Shown: piece by piece, positions 12,807-25,086 of the stretch
Position numbering within the stretch: the first letter of the stretch is position 1
How the letters are laid out: every line of letters starts with the position of its first letter
The notes under the pieces: model-generated
Seen by the model: the letters and a program-made list of their open reading frames with translations, nothing else
The model's database searches: none
Told to the model about the DNA's origin: nothing
Position numbers and translations under genes: made by a program
From: Scytalidium lignicola
Lineage: Eukaryota > Ascomycota > Leotiomycetes
Assembly: GCA_002812745.2 (NCBI GenBank)
Contig: NCSJ02000002.1
Location: 248,001 to 312,000 of the forward strand
Reading direction: 5' to 3'
DNA: 64,000 bases

Positions 12807-14787
12807 TTAATCTAGGCCTTCACCACTCAAAATGCTCTTAAGAATACCGGCGCCCAATCCTTCAACAGCCTGGGCTATTTCCCTCTCCGAAACACAGCTA
12901 CCCACACGTCTCTCATCACCAACACCAATGGTAGAGCTAAACCCAGGCTTTCTCCCTCTCTTACTTGGAGTCAGAGCCACAAAGGATCCATTCCTTCCGT
13001 CGATTTGATTGATCAATGATAATGTCTCCAGACTCCCAATAACATCTCTGAACTCCGTGCTTGTAAGCGGGTGCAGAACTGCGTCACGGGTACAAAGCAT
13101 GCAATATGTGCTGTATAAAGCCTTGACTGTTGGTGCTACAGCTGTTGATTTCGAAGGTGTTGCCATGACGTTTGCAGCGTTCTCCCTTTTGCGCTTCTCA
13201 AGAGCAACTAGAGCACATAATGCAGCCTTTTGTTGGAGATTCAAAGTCTTAAGTCTCTGAGCTGCACCATTTCCAAAAGTGGAAGATGTTATTGCCTTCA
13301 CATGCTGTATACTAGCACGTGGTGCAGTCTCAACTGTGAGTGCCGCCAGCGATTGAGTGCAGGCGTTCAATTTCCTGGGTGAAGGAGCCACTGGGGATGA
13401 CAAATTGGGATTTTCCTCCAATGGTCTTTTGGTACTGTCTAACTCATACTGCTTCTTTGTTTCCGACTCTACGAGATCTATGGCCCTCCTGCAAATATCG
13501 AATGCTTTTCGTAGGTCTCCTGTTTGTCGAGAAACAGTCCTGGAACACAGCTCAATGGCAGCAGGGTGGAGAAAAGGAACATAATCTGGAGTTAAACTGT
13601 CGACAGGCATGAGAGACTTGAGTCTTGTAATAATGATTGTCTTAATCTGTGAAGCGCTGTAGGGAAGGAACGGAAGAAGTTCGGGCTTTAGATTTCGAGC
13701 CTTTAGCCGTGGGAGGGATCGGTCGGTAAGATCTAAGGCATTCGAAATGCCAATAAGAATAAGCCGTGAAGACTTCTGAAGAGACCACTCAATCAGTTTA
13801 TACATCATCTCTAGATCAAGTGTAAGAATATGATCAATCTCGTCTAGAGTGATAAGGTAGGTAGTGGATGATTTCCTGGTTGGAATAAACATATGCTGAA
13901 GTGTCCTGATTTCGTCACCCTCCATAACCTCAGTCTCCCCACACAGAAACTCCAGTAGCGTCGCGTACAGATCCTTTGAGGTCTTGATGCTCATGCAATT
14001 GATATATGCTTTTTTTAGGGTCTGTGAAGCTTCAATGGTTGAGCTGACCTCGTCGATTAAGGCGCTCTTGCCGGTTCCAGGTGGCCCACTGACATAAATG
14101 CATCCTCCCGAATTACCAGTTATACGATCTTGGACGAATTTTGTTAACTCTTCCCTCTCAGCATCCCTCCCAATAAGCCTGCCGGGATCTCTGCAGCGTG
14201 TGAACAATTGGCGAGCTTGACCATACACGGTGGTCGGCTGTCCGGGACTTGCTGACGCGCGTGGAGTGCGGGGAGTCTGTGATTTTGTTCTTACCAACAC
14301 GCGGTGTCGAGGAGTAACCGGAATGGATTTAGAGAGCGCGTCCCGATGTCGAGGGGTCTGAGGAGTAAGGGTTTGTAAAATGCTATCGATCTCATCTGCT
14401 AATTGTTAGCTAAGAATATTATGTTACTTTGAAATGTTATACTTACTACTAATACAATCATTCTCAATAGGTATCACATTAGTTTTGGAAGGGGATAAAG
14501 GTTGACGGCGGATGGTGCGGCAGCGCTTCGACGGGGTGGATGTAATAGATAATCCCTCAGAGAGCTCATCAATCTCACTGTGAACATGTGACTTGGAGGT
14601 AATAAAGGGATTCTCGTTTTCGTCATTGAATATTTCGTCTCGGGCTTGACGTTTGACGCGTGGTAGTGCCTGCTTCAAATCTGATTCGAGTCAAGTTAGC
14701 AGGCAGGCCTGGTTGGTAAGGGGTAGAATTGCTCTTACCTGCGTCTGTAGAACTTCTCGTTCGCTTGCCCGGCGTAGGAGATACCAT
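12807..14787 (-). CDS. cdc6: Cdc6/Cdc18 replication licensing ATPase, 624 aa
   Basis: Minus-strand exons are 14787..14739, 14680..14447 and 14398..12807, giving 624 residues, near the size of fission yeast Cdc18. Loads Mcm2-7 onto origin-bound ORC in G1. Seen: a low-complexity N-terminus with many minimal CDK sites (TPGK, TPSK, SPSK, TPRH twice, TPRTP), as expected for a protein controlled by CDK phosphorylation. The AAA+ core has Walker A GPPGTGKS (about residues 199-206) and Walker B LDEID (about 279-283), with a winged-helix C-terminus. ORC1 also carries this AAA+ module, but no BAH domain precedes it here. The acceptor of intron 2 is a tandem TAGCAG site, so two isoforms differing by one residue are possible. 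It sits divergently from the WW/PhoD gene. Confidence 0.93.
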
Positions 14788-15886
14788 GATTGAGGTTGTT
14801 CTTTCTTTGCTTTGACAAGGAAGGAGTAGAGGGTGTGGAGGAGGAAGGTGGTGGTGGAGAGGAGGATATGGATGAGCCCGAGATGCAGAAAGTACCAACC
14901 GGGGTGGGTCGCGTCTGGTTGTCGCGAGAACGCGCACCGTGTTTTAGCGCAGCCGGGTTACGTGTAAAGTGGTGACTTCCGGAAATACTATATTCCATAA
15001 GTTGACCACGTGATTAGCGACTCCTCTTGGAGTTTGAAAGAGAACCTATTCAAACACACAATTTTATTTGACGGCTTATGACTTCTTCTGTCTTGATTAG
15101 CCACATCTCTATCTACGCTCTATAATGAGGATCTCCATAAATGTAAGGCCGTGGAGCCCATAGAGAGGTCTACCATTTACAGCCTGCATTTCAGCGAGCC
15201 CCTAGCTTACTTATGCAGTCCTCTTCGTCCAGGATTGCAAATAAGGATACTCTCACGAGAATATTCCGAGCAGGACAGATGACAGGGACTGCGAGATAGT
15301 ACTGTAAGTGTGACTTTCATTTGTCCAATATTAGAAATGGGCGGAGCAGCGAGGAATTGCCTGCGAGCGCTTAATAGGGGTCCTGCTCTCCTCTTATCAC
15401 ACGGAAATTCGCCTTGGCTGCTTCATGCAATTTAAGCGCCGAAACAGAAAATCCGCGACGATGACTGGTCAACTGCATCTCTTCCCTGCCAGCGAATCAC
15501 GGCTGCACTCTGCCGCCCAGATTGCTGGTTGTCGTACTTGTTTCTTGGGTGTACGATTACAATCAGGCTCAGCATAGCTTGCGCGCGTAATTTTAAGTCA
15601 TTAGACTTCTTCTCAGTTACATTTCCCGTATCTCTTACCTGTCGCATGCTCCTTTCTCTTGCGCTTCTACATATATATCTATTTGGTTGCTGGCCTTCAT
15701 CGCGGCCGCTCAAAATTCGGCCTCCTGCAGCCTGATAAATGCCCCGCGTTTGTCGGCAGCGATCTTCTGTGCCTCACGAGGTAGCTCACCCGTCGCAACG
15801 CCTCGACTGCATCCTATAAATAACATTTTTTTGTGCGCAACTTAGCGAAAAACGTATATTAGACTCCTCGAATCTGTGACCTCAAC
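14788..15886. promoter_or_regulatory. Divergent promoter region CDC6 / WW-PhoD gene
   Basis: 1.1 kb between two divergent start codons. A TATA-like TATAAATA lies at 15815-15822, 65-72 bp before the WW/PhoD ATG. A CACGTG E-box core is at about 15006-15011. Short frames inside (for example 15432-15713, -) show no motif. Confidence 0.5.
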
Positions 15887-18800
15887 ATGGCTGCCCGTCA
15901 TGGAAAGCCAGACGAAGAGCTTTTCCTCCCACGACCATCGAACGGCGAAGACAGCCCCACCGTTGAGCCCTTACGGATAAGCAAACCACAGAGCCCAGAT
16001 CCACGGACAGACTCTGCGACTTCCGGCCGATTCAATTATCCAGCGCCGGTGCCAAAGCAGCAATCATTTCCACTGCCTCCGGGAGCTTCCAGCTCTGCGA
16101 ATCCTTTGCCCTATCCCGATGACGATGACGATGACGATTACCAATACACCCGACCTACAGAATCTCACCCTTATCGAGCTCCATATCCAGATAATAGAAG
16201 GACCCCTTCTGATTCAGGGTCCAATGGGTCTGGCGGGCAATCTCGACCGGCAGCAGGTGGTAGAACGGGAGCAAACGATATAACTCCACGATTAAACATG
16301 AGTCCCATTGAAAAGAGGGGCCCCGGACTGGCTGAGAGGAGAGGTACAGCTCCAAAACCACTTCCTGAATCTCCTGGTCCGGAGACCCCAGATAAGGAAG
16401 GACTGTTCGCGAAAGCGCCCAGGAGAGAAGAACGTCCTGCAGCAGCTGGGAGCAGCACATCACAGACGCCATCGTATCCTGAAATTGCCCAGCAGCGATA
16501 TTACCCTCCCCCGATTCCAGATCCTGAGAGCAATCTCGCAGCACCTAAACCGATGAATCGCTTTGCCTCAACCGCTTCTGTATCAACTACAAGGGCAACA
16601 AGAGGTTCGCCGCCACCACCGGAGACCCCAGTTGTTGGGCCTGGTGAACAGATTGGAGGTGGAATCGAAGCTCGATATGCGGCTGCAGGTATTTCTGGAA
16701 CGGCAACTCTAAGTAGTCTACAGGCACACAACGCCGCTGCTGCACAGAGATCAAATCAATATGTGCCGCCCCCTGTCCCACAATTACCAATGTCTCCGGG
16801 TTTAGCACCTGCTCCACAACCTGCCCCAAGACCTTGGACTCCCACAGAATCTCCAGACAACCAGCCGCATGGTCCACCGACAGTGTATCAAGGGCCAAAT
16901 CAGGTCGCTTCGCCAGCAGGAGCACCGGCGCTGGCGCAACCAGGACGCCAAAGTTCTGCTGACCCACACACTGCTGCCCTTGAGCAAGACTTCCAGCGTA
17001 TGAATATGTCAGCTTCGCCTCCTCCAGCTTATTCGAGTGTAACTCCTGGAATAAACGGTTCTAATGCACAAACATATCCCAACGAGAAAGCAGGAAGAGC
17101 ACCAGCCCCAGTGTCAGCGCCGACGGCACTACCAGCAGCTATATCGACCGTACAAAAACAGAATATTACATCTCCACTTGCTTCCCCGGCTTTACAGCAT
17201 CCAGGTCACCCTGCCTTTGCAAACGATCCTAGAGAAGATGCTGCAGGGCCTTCTCAACAAACCAATCAGGCAGCCCCTGTACAACAGTTTGCGAGTGCCT
17301 CTCCATTTCAGGGTATGGGTCCAACATCGCCGCCACCATTGCCGGAGGGTTGGATTGCTCATTTGGACCAAAATTCTGGCCAATACTATTATATCCACCT
17401 TCCAACACAAGCAACGCAGTGGGAGTTCCCGAAAGGACCTACCCCATTAAATCACGATGCGACGCCTCTGTCTCCGACTCTTTCAACTTATGGAAATCCT
17501 CTTGCATCTCCCGGTCTGTCCCAGTTCGGAAAGACCCCGCTGGGATCTCCGGCCTTCCCTCCGCATACTCCTGGTTATGCTGAGAGTATCATGAGCATGT
17601 CTTCACAGACTCCGACTGCAGCAGGCTTTTCCGGCCCACCCCCTAGTGCCGGAGTTGATATGTACAAAATTACCCCGACAAATGGTGTATATTTTGGGCC
17701 CTACCTGAGATATGTGAATATGGATATGGAGAGAGGGCTTTGGCTTGGTACTATTATGATTGTCACAGAAACACCACAACCACCAACGATCCACATTCAT
17801 AAGAGTGTGGATCTATCTCCAAATCCCCGTCAGCTCAAGGCAAACCCTATATTTACTCATCGTAGGTGGGTATTTTACAGATATGATGTAGACCTTCAAA
17901 TGGGAGATGGTCCCGGCGACAAGTGGACTTATGCGATCACATCACACCTTGGATGCACTCGCTACGAGTTCCTCATAGCAGGGCGTTTTGAGACTAACTG
18001 GCGGTTTATTGCTCATTCCGGTAATGACTTCGCTATGAACACAAATCAGAATGAACGATCTAAACTTGGAGGTATTAGCTTTATGTGGAAAGATATTTTA
18101 CAAAAAAACGTAGAATGTGGAGGCTTTCACGTACAGCTAGGTTTGGGAGACCAAATATACGGAGATCGGCTATGGAAGGAAATACCGCTTTTAAAGCAGT
18201 GGTTAGCCATGAGTGGAAAGGAGAACAGAAAAAGTGCAGCTTGGACTGCAAGGCACGAAGAGGATGTCTCACACGCTTATTTCCATTATTATACTAGTCA
18301 TTTTGACCAACTATATCTGAGGGAAGCATTTGCTCAGATCCCTCACATTCTTCAGATTAACGACCATGACATGTAAGTTAACGCTAGTTTCTTTCTTTAT
18401 ATACCCTTTACTAACAAGACCCAGCTTTGATGGCTTTGGCTCTTATCCTGATTATATGCAACAGTCGAATATGTTCAAAAATATCGGGCGGATTGGTATC
18501 GAAATGTATTTATTATTCCAGCATCATACAACGTTGGAGATACTTCGGAATGTGCATACCGATGTGGATTTATTTACTATCACCGGCTCTGGTTGGCATT
18601 TCGTTAAGTATCTTGGACCAGCGGTCGTTGTGGTCGGCCCAGACTGTCGGTCAGAACGGAACCAACGACAGGTTTTGGCTGGCCCGACCTACCAAGGGAT
18701 CTTCCCAAAAGTGGCATTACTTCCCCCCAGCGTCCAACATTGTATCTGGATGATTTCTGTGCCGATTGTATATCCACGGTTAGAGGCAGTCGAGAGCATT

Positions 18801-19639
18801 GCGCACACTATCACAACCGGTAAAAAGGCTGTTACTGGAACATACAACCTACTTGGCAAAGTCACAAGTTCAGTGGCTGGCGTTGTAGGAGGTAAAGAGG
18901 TAGTACAACAAGGATTTTCGCAGGTTAAGAAGGCTGTCGGAAAATCTGGGTTGATGGGTGGTGTACTGAACACATTTGGAGATATTGATATCGCTGATGA
19001 GCTTCGAGATATGTGGACACACGAGTCAAAAGATCTTGAACGAACATACTTGATTAGGACTTTGCAAGGCATAGCTCATCAAAAGGGAATCAGAATGACA
19101 TTCCTTTCAGGAGGTAAGAATAATTCACTCAGGATCACGTCACTTGACAATGGTTATTAACATTATACCCAGATGTAATGTGTTGTGGGGCTGGTTTGGT
19201 TCATGATCCGAGTCACCCCGGTGACCACAAGACGATGTATCAAATCATTTCTTCCTCAGTTGTTGCAGCTCCACCACCTTCTTACGTTTTGAAGATGCTA
19301 CATAACAACAAACCACTTTACATCCCGCAAAATGGTCAGAAAACGACAAACCAAGTATCAGACACCAAAGAAGACATGATGGAGATCTTCCAGACTGATG
19401 CAAATGGTGGAGCTAGAGAAATGAAGAAATTGATGGGTCGACGAAACTATGTTGCCTTTGTAGCATATGATCCAGAGGCTGTCCCAGGTAGCGCGTATGC
19501 AGGCAGCGTCCACAGTGGACAGCAAGGTCTTGCAAAACTCAGTTTAGCCGTGGATTTTGTAGTTCAAGGAGATAGTGGATACAATTCGCCTACGAAATAC
19601 GGACCGGTCATTGTTCCAAGCCTTGAGTTCGGACGATAA
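15887..19639 (+). CDS. WW-domain protein with PhoD-like metallophosphatase domain, 1213 aa
   Basis: Exons are 15887..18372, 18425..19113 and 19173..19639. The first 480 residues are disordered and rich in Pro, Ser, Ala and Gln. A WW domain follows with tryptophans W489 and W512 spaced 23 apart (LPEGW ... TQWEFPKGP). From about residue 590 a PhoD-like phosphatase domain of the fungal type begins: GDQIYGD (D755 region), NDHDI formed across intron 1 (826-829), GSGWH, and SGDV formed across intron 2 (D1059). The C-terminus repeats a typical region with APPPSYVLKMLHNN. No signal peptide. PhoD-like enzymes are metal-dependent phosphodiesterases or phosphatases; the WW domain suggests recruitment by proline-rich partners, which is inference. 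The position after SGDV is Met-Cys-Cys, not the His seen in many metallophosphatases (see findings). A TATA box lies 65-72 bp upstream. Confidence 0.9.
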
Positions 19640-19840
19640 GTCAGTTTTAGTTTTTTTTAGAAGGGTCTGGGTTTGATTTAGGAGTTCATTGGGTAGCGTA
19701 GCATTTAACCAGTTTTTATCTATTTCAGTACTTCTAAAGATAAAAGATGATAAAATTACCCTCGCTCGTGACGCTGCTGAACCTGCAGAGTGCCGTACTT
19801 GATTCAAGACATATACCTGGTAACCTCAAACTTTTTCGAG

Positions 19841-20830
19841 CTATAGGTTGNAAAATCTTTTTTACTTGTGCAGCTGTGTCATCTGGATTCGTAACAGAGT
19901 GGCCAATTGTTCTTGTGTCAGTGTAAATTTCGTAGTCGTTGCCGCCCTTGTAAGTCTTGTCGCCAAAGAAATGTATCGTTGTGTACTTTACGCCTCCTGG
20001 TTCCTTCGACTCGTTCTCTAGGTGCTGTAGGCAGTAAGTCTTATCCCAACCTTGAGGGAAAACATCGAATGAGATTTGACCTCCAATGGAGTAGCTGTAT
20101 CTCGTTACTAATTTGCTTCATGGCTCACATGACCGTTACGCCTTCAAAGCAGAAGGACTCTTTTCCTTTTTTATTTGAAGCTGGACCGGAGAATACTCAC
20201 GTCAGACCAAGATCCTTGAACTCCTCTCTCAGAATCCCCACAAACGTCTCCCTAATTTTATGCTCCTTATCATACTTCTCATAGTCATTCCTCTCCTGAA
20301 TAGTCGCATTCCTTCCAACGGGACTAACATTGATCATCCCATTCCGGAACTCCACAAACGTACCCCTCTTGACGGGGATCTTGAGATCGGCAACATAATG
20401 CAGGATGAAATTGACCAGCTCTTGGTACTTCTCTTCGCCAATCCACTTAATGAACGAGTTGGACGCAAGCGGCTGTCCCATCTTGTAGGCAGTCAGACCG
20501 TTTTCGGCAAAGGCGAAGTCGAACATGGTGATCACATCCCTAGATGCGGTGCCAAGTTGTTCTTGCTGCTTCTTCAGATCGGAGCCGCCTACGAAGCCGA
20601 TTGCAACTTGCTTGCGGAGCTTCTGGAGCAGCTCGAGCATCTCGGGGGTAACATCCTAAAGGAATATGCTGTGATTAGTCTTGAGGTTGAACGTTGCTTG
20701 GAGATTTTGGTCATAGGACGAAAGGAGGGGTAGCTACCCGGCGGGCAAGAGTGAGCGTGCCATCGACATCAAAAAGGCAGATTGTGTTTTGAATTGGACG
20801 CTCATTCAGCGGTGGGTATGTTTCGGCCAT
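19841..20830 (-). CDS. Phosphomannomutase (3' end disturbed by an N)
   Basis: Minus-strand exons are 20830..20738, 20655..20201 and 20094..19841. Interconverts mannose-6-phosphate and mannose-1-phosphate, feeding GDP-mannose for N-glycans, GPI anchors and cell-wall mannan; the Sec53/PMM family is cytosolic. Seen: the HAD-family nucleophile motif DVDGTLT (about residues 21-27), [16 protein letters not shown], the [12 protein letters not shown] substrate loop, [15 protein letters not shown], and [17 protein letters not shown], all in family order. Start chosen at MAETYPPL, just before the HAD motif. With the N at 19851 ignored the protein ends KKIFNL at a TAG and is 266 aa, the normal family size. 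If the N is counted as a base the frame misses this stop. Probably an assembly artefact. Confidence 0.94.
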
Positions 20831-21288
20831 CTTAGTTGGGGGGTTGGGGTGCTGGATATCGCAGATTTTGAGTACTGGCCGAGTTTGAGAAAGATTGAGT
20901 TGGCGGTCAAAGGAAGGTACAGCTGTCACACAAAATAGCTCGAGACCATGGTGGGGTTGGGCCTGGTCTAGGAGCGCCAACATGGAGCGCCGCCACAGAT
21001 AGCATCAGTGGGGTGTGGAGCCCTAATGTGGCTGGACAAGGGGGCTTGACAGCCACTAAAACGCTGCGAACTGTTGATTATTCAATTTGCTTATTCACCT
21101 CCCACGCAGAGACCCACGTGGATTCTCGAGTCCCTGCGAATGGAAGAAATAACAGTTGGATTCTAATGTCTTGCTACGACAAACTCTATCTTCGAAGTCT
21201 TGTCTATCTATCTATCTAGATTGGTAAATTTCATTCGCAGATCTATATGTAATGTAATGAATCTAGATTCTAGGTTTGTCCCTTTCTT
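20831..21288. other. Intergenic upstream of PMM / downstream of BCAT
   Basis: 458 bp between two minus-strand genes. It should contain the PMM promoter and BCAT 3' UTR. The PMM reading frame stays open upstream to 20983, but the family start is at 20830. Nothing else seen. Confidence 0.5.
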
Positions 21289-22589
21289 CTATTCCTCCTC
21301 TTCAATGACAACTCCCCAAGGATGATCCACCCGCCCATACATAATATCTTTTAGCCAATTCTTTAGCAGTTCGGCATAGTGCCCACTCTCTCCGTTCGCC
21401 ACTGGAATATTGAGCTCCTCATCTTGAAAGTTGATTCCAGAAACAGGTGTGATGAAGTACTAAGAAGATTCATGTTAGTAGTCTTGATATTCTAGCTGGA
21501 GAGCAGAATTCCACGCAACTTACAGCGGTACCAGAAACGAATGCCTCTACCAATCGTCCTTCATTGTGAGCGTCTATGATGTCTTTCATCGTATATGTCC
21601 TCTCCACGATCTCCAGGCTGTCAAGGCCGCTACGGAGATTCTTCGAACCCTCAACTAGCCTCTCCCGCGCGAGATCAAGAACACTCTGTCTCGTAACGCC
21701 CTCCAAAATAATCTTGTCGTCGAGTGGTGCCGTAACAAGCTGCAACTTTCCTTCTGTCGTCCTCCACACAACGAAGAAATTGCTAGCACCGGCCTCTGTA
21801 ACTTGACAGTCCGGTCCAAATAGCCACAATATCTGATCGTATCCTCGTTTCCTTCCCTCCATGTGAGATACGAATGCCGGTCCATAATTCGCACCTACCT
21901 TTGCATAACCAAAGCCACCTGGCCAAGCACGTGTGTCATTCTTTGAGGCTAGAAGTTTTAGTCCCGGAGGCTTAGGAAGCGTTCCTGGAGGCGACACGGA
22001 GAAGTCAGGCCAAGGAACGGCAATGATAAACATGAGGACCTCTTGAGGCGCAGTGACGCCCAATTGTTCACCGTTTCCGATAATTGCTGGACGGAGATAC
22101 AAAAACGACCCTGGTTGGGACTTTGGTAGCCAGCCTAGTCAAGTTAGTACAGCAGATATAAGTACTACAAAAATTAAGGAAGAATTTACGAGGTCCATCA
22201 ATCCCAAGAAACCTCTTAAGAATCTTTTCGAGCTCCTCTGGGTTAAATGGCGGCAGCGCAACTCTCAATGAACTCATCAAAAGCCTGTTGCAGTTTCTAT
22301 CCGGTCGGAACAATCTCAGCTTGCCATCGTAGCCGCGGTAAACCTTCATGCCCTCGAAGCATTGCGTAGCATAGTGAAGACATGACGCAGTTGGCATTAT
22401 TGTCAAAGGACCATAGGGTTTGATCTCAGGGGTATGCCATCCCTCGTGTTCGGTCCAAGCTATGCAGGCCATATGGTCTGTACAATGTTTTGAGCTCCAT
22501 ACTTCAGGAGAATTTGGCTCTGGCACTGATCTGAGGTTTGTGGAGCGGGTAATTTTGGTCAGAGATGCATCGAGGTCTTTTATGGCCAT
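21289..22589 (-). CDS. Branched-chain amino acid aminotransferase, 393 aa
   Basis: Minus-strand exons are 22589..22190, 22134..21524 and 21459..21289. PLP enzyme of fold type IV that transfers the amino group between glutamate and the 2-keto acids of Leu, Ile and Val. Seen: HYATQCFEGMKVYRG, the FRPDRNCNRL arginine motif, GSFLYLRP, the PLP-lysine region FGYAKVGANYG (about K212), the EAGASNFF motif, and the GVTRQS/RTYTMKDI cluster. The start ATG opens MAIKDLD. The frame continues upstream without another ATG, so no clear mitochondrial presequence is visible and a cytosolic form is likelier (inference). Introns are 55 and 64 bp with good branch sites. Divergent from the acetyltransferase-like gene. 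Confidence 0.95.
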
Positions 22590-23470
22590 TGCTTCCTCAA
22601 TGTTAGCTGTGGAATTTATGCAATAATTATGGATTATACTCGTTGTTTTGACGGTTAGCAGCCCCAAGTAAATATACGTTCTCGCAAATTTTATAAATGA
22701 TGATTATAAAGACCTGGAGAGTCAATGGTTATCCCCTCGGACCATATAAACCATTTTGAACCACTTTTAGCGTCGCTGTCTTACAAATTATCTCCGTTTT
22801 AGGAGAATGAAAGATTTAATGGGGATAATATCCCTGTATATAACTTTGGCCTGAGAAGCTTCAGCGGTAGACAAATCTGGCGGGGTAAACTACGACTGAA
22901 GCTGAAGATAAGTAAGATGTAACATTTAATCCAAGATTGTGGTTTTAATAAATATAGATTTTCATGTAATCCATCAATACGAGAAGTCAACTCTTAATAA
23001 TGAGTGAGATAATACAGATCAATGCAGGCTCATTACGTACATCGGAAATAACCTCCGTGTTCAGAGATGAGTCAAGTCAACCCCGCCCTTCTTTCTGATA
23101 AGACACAAAAGGCGCNGGGTCCCGCGGGATACGAACACGAGTTCGAACACTGCTCACGGATGTTCATATACTTTTCTCCGATTCTGATGGGTTGTACTTA
23201 CGTACCCAAAAGTTGCACATTTGTTGTCTTAGACCAACCGGATTCTGTGGTTTCACAAACTGAACTTCAAAAGAAAAAAGNAAAAAAGAATTCATGGATG
23301 AGTCAGAGGAGATACAGGTAGAAAGGGTAAGTAGGTTTTATTATATATATCTGTCTTTTGGTACTTTGAAAAGCCTTCGGTTTTAAAGACAGAACTAAAA
23401 GCGTCCAATTTTTTCCACTCCTTTTTTGATTACTCATAGCCTCATCTCTCACCCATAAAAATACAGCAGA
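22590..23470. other. Divergent intergenic region BCAT / acetyltransferase-like gene
   Basis: About 880 bp, AT-rich. Ns at 23116 (before GGG) and 23281 (before an A run). Short frames on both strands (23067-23321 +, 23303-23578 -) have no motif. I see only presumed promoter sequence. Confidence 0.5.
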
Positions 23471-25086
23471 ATGTACAGCAAGTCTCAGATTCCCGCAGGT
23501 GAATATTTCTCTACATAATATTATCAATTCTAAGCGTTTTTGTCTATCTCTTTCATGTCTAATTTTTTCTTCAGACATATTTTGTTATGTTACCAGCATA
23601 TCTGAATCTCTAGAGAAAACATCATTTTCATGATTTTGTGTGGTCCTAACTTCACGTTGCATGTATTACTAACACTCTCGCAGGTCTCTTGGGTAGCTAC
23701 TATGCTGCCCGTCAAACAGCAGGGCAGTACCGTTCTTGTGCCGTTACAGCACAGTATCATTTCACTTCGCCCTTAGAGAAATTTATCAAGCTCTTGAAGT
23801 ATGCACTCAAAAGAAACATTCAGCGGCATCCACCATTGAGTTATGGTCTCCTTGACAGAACAAAGACGTCAGAAGCGCAGTTCTGGAGACAGGAAAAGAT
23901 CCACTGGGAAGATGTTGTAGAGCTCCATCATGTTGAAGAAGGAGATGGAGATGAAATACTATCTGCAGAGCTTGGCAAAGCGCATGAATACCTCTTTACA
24001 GATCAAACCCGAAAACCAGCTTGGAAGCTCGTTGTAGTCGTTCATGGTGTGGAGAGCTTGACTGTTGATATCATCTATCTCACTCAGCACGCCATCGCAG
24101 ACGGACTAAGCTGTGTGGCATTCCATAAGTCTCTGTACAAGTACATGATGGAAGGTGTATCACTCTCTGAATCAGATCTGATTGTCAACTGGCCATATGT
24201 TGTCCCTTCCAGCACTCCTCTACCACTCCCAGTGGAAGACTTCTTAACTATAACACCCTTCACGGAACAATCTAAGACGGCAACTACCGCTACCAAAACT
24301 TTTCCGCTCAACGCTTCAGAAATATGGACCGGACCTCCGCCCTATCTCCCGTCCGCTGCGGCCTATGCATCACGTCTACAAATTCTCACAATTCCGAGTG
24401 CCAGTGTTCGGCAGGTTCTAGCAAAAGCACGCAACCTAAATACTACAATCACCGCGCTCCTTCATGCTCTGGTAGTCATCTATCTATCCACAACCCACCC
24501 AACCTCGCCAACCTTCGTAAGCGTAACGCCCTACTCTCTCCGTTCATTCACCGGCATCTCAAAAGACGAAATGGTGAATCACATCAACTACATCGTCTCC
24601 TCATGGAATCCAGACATCATTTCCACGATTCGTGATGCGAAAGATGGTAGCGCCGAGGAATTCAAAGCAAGTCTGGCAGTAGGCAAGCAGTTCCGAGAAG
24701 ATATCGAAGCGGAGTTGGAGCTTGTCGCTGCAAACTGTGGTGGACCGACTCCATTGAGGGAGATAGCGGCTGTGTCTAACCATGAAGAAAGCTGCCGTGC
24801 AGCGATGAATAGGAAGAGGAGCACTACATATGAGATCTCTAATGTGGGGGTTGTAGACTTCGTGGCCTCATTTCCTAGTACCGCAGATCAGGGAATACGA
24901 CTAGAGAAGCTGGTCTTCTCTCAGTGTGCAATGGTAGTTGGTCCAGTTATTGGCCTAAGTGCTGTCAGCGTACGAGATGGGCCTTTGGTGATTTCTTTTT
25001 GCTGGCAAGAAGGAGCACTGGAGGAGGGATTCATGAAAAGAATGGTTTCTTTTTTGAAGGAGAGACTTCTAGCGTTGAAGGACTAG
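23471..25086 (+). CDS. Alcohol O-acetyltransferase-like (BAHD/condensation fold) protein
   Basis: The second exon (23684..25086) is certain; a short first exon (23471..23498, MYSKSQIPA) joined by a 185-bp intron is my best guess for the start, giving 476 aa. The family (fungal alcohol acetyltransferases, ATF type) uses acetyl-CoA to make esters or acetylate other alcohols. Seen: an N-terminal GSYYAARQTAGQYRSC stretch matching the family's start region, the catalytic HAIADG motif (HxxxD, about H145/D149), and the central region NTTITALLHALVVIYL. No signal peptide. The frame upstream of 23684 contains stops and no in-frame ATG, so an upstream exon is required. The intron shows a TACTAAC branch site and CGCAG acceptor. 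Substrate cannot be read from the sequence. No biosynthetic cluster around it. Confidence 0.8.

Noticed and set aside
20831..20983. In-frame upstream extension of phosphomannomutase
   Set aside because: The HAD motif normally lies about 10-20 residues from the N-terminus; MAETYPPL at 20830 fits, while the extension looks like untranslated sequence.
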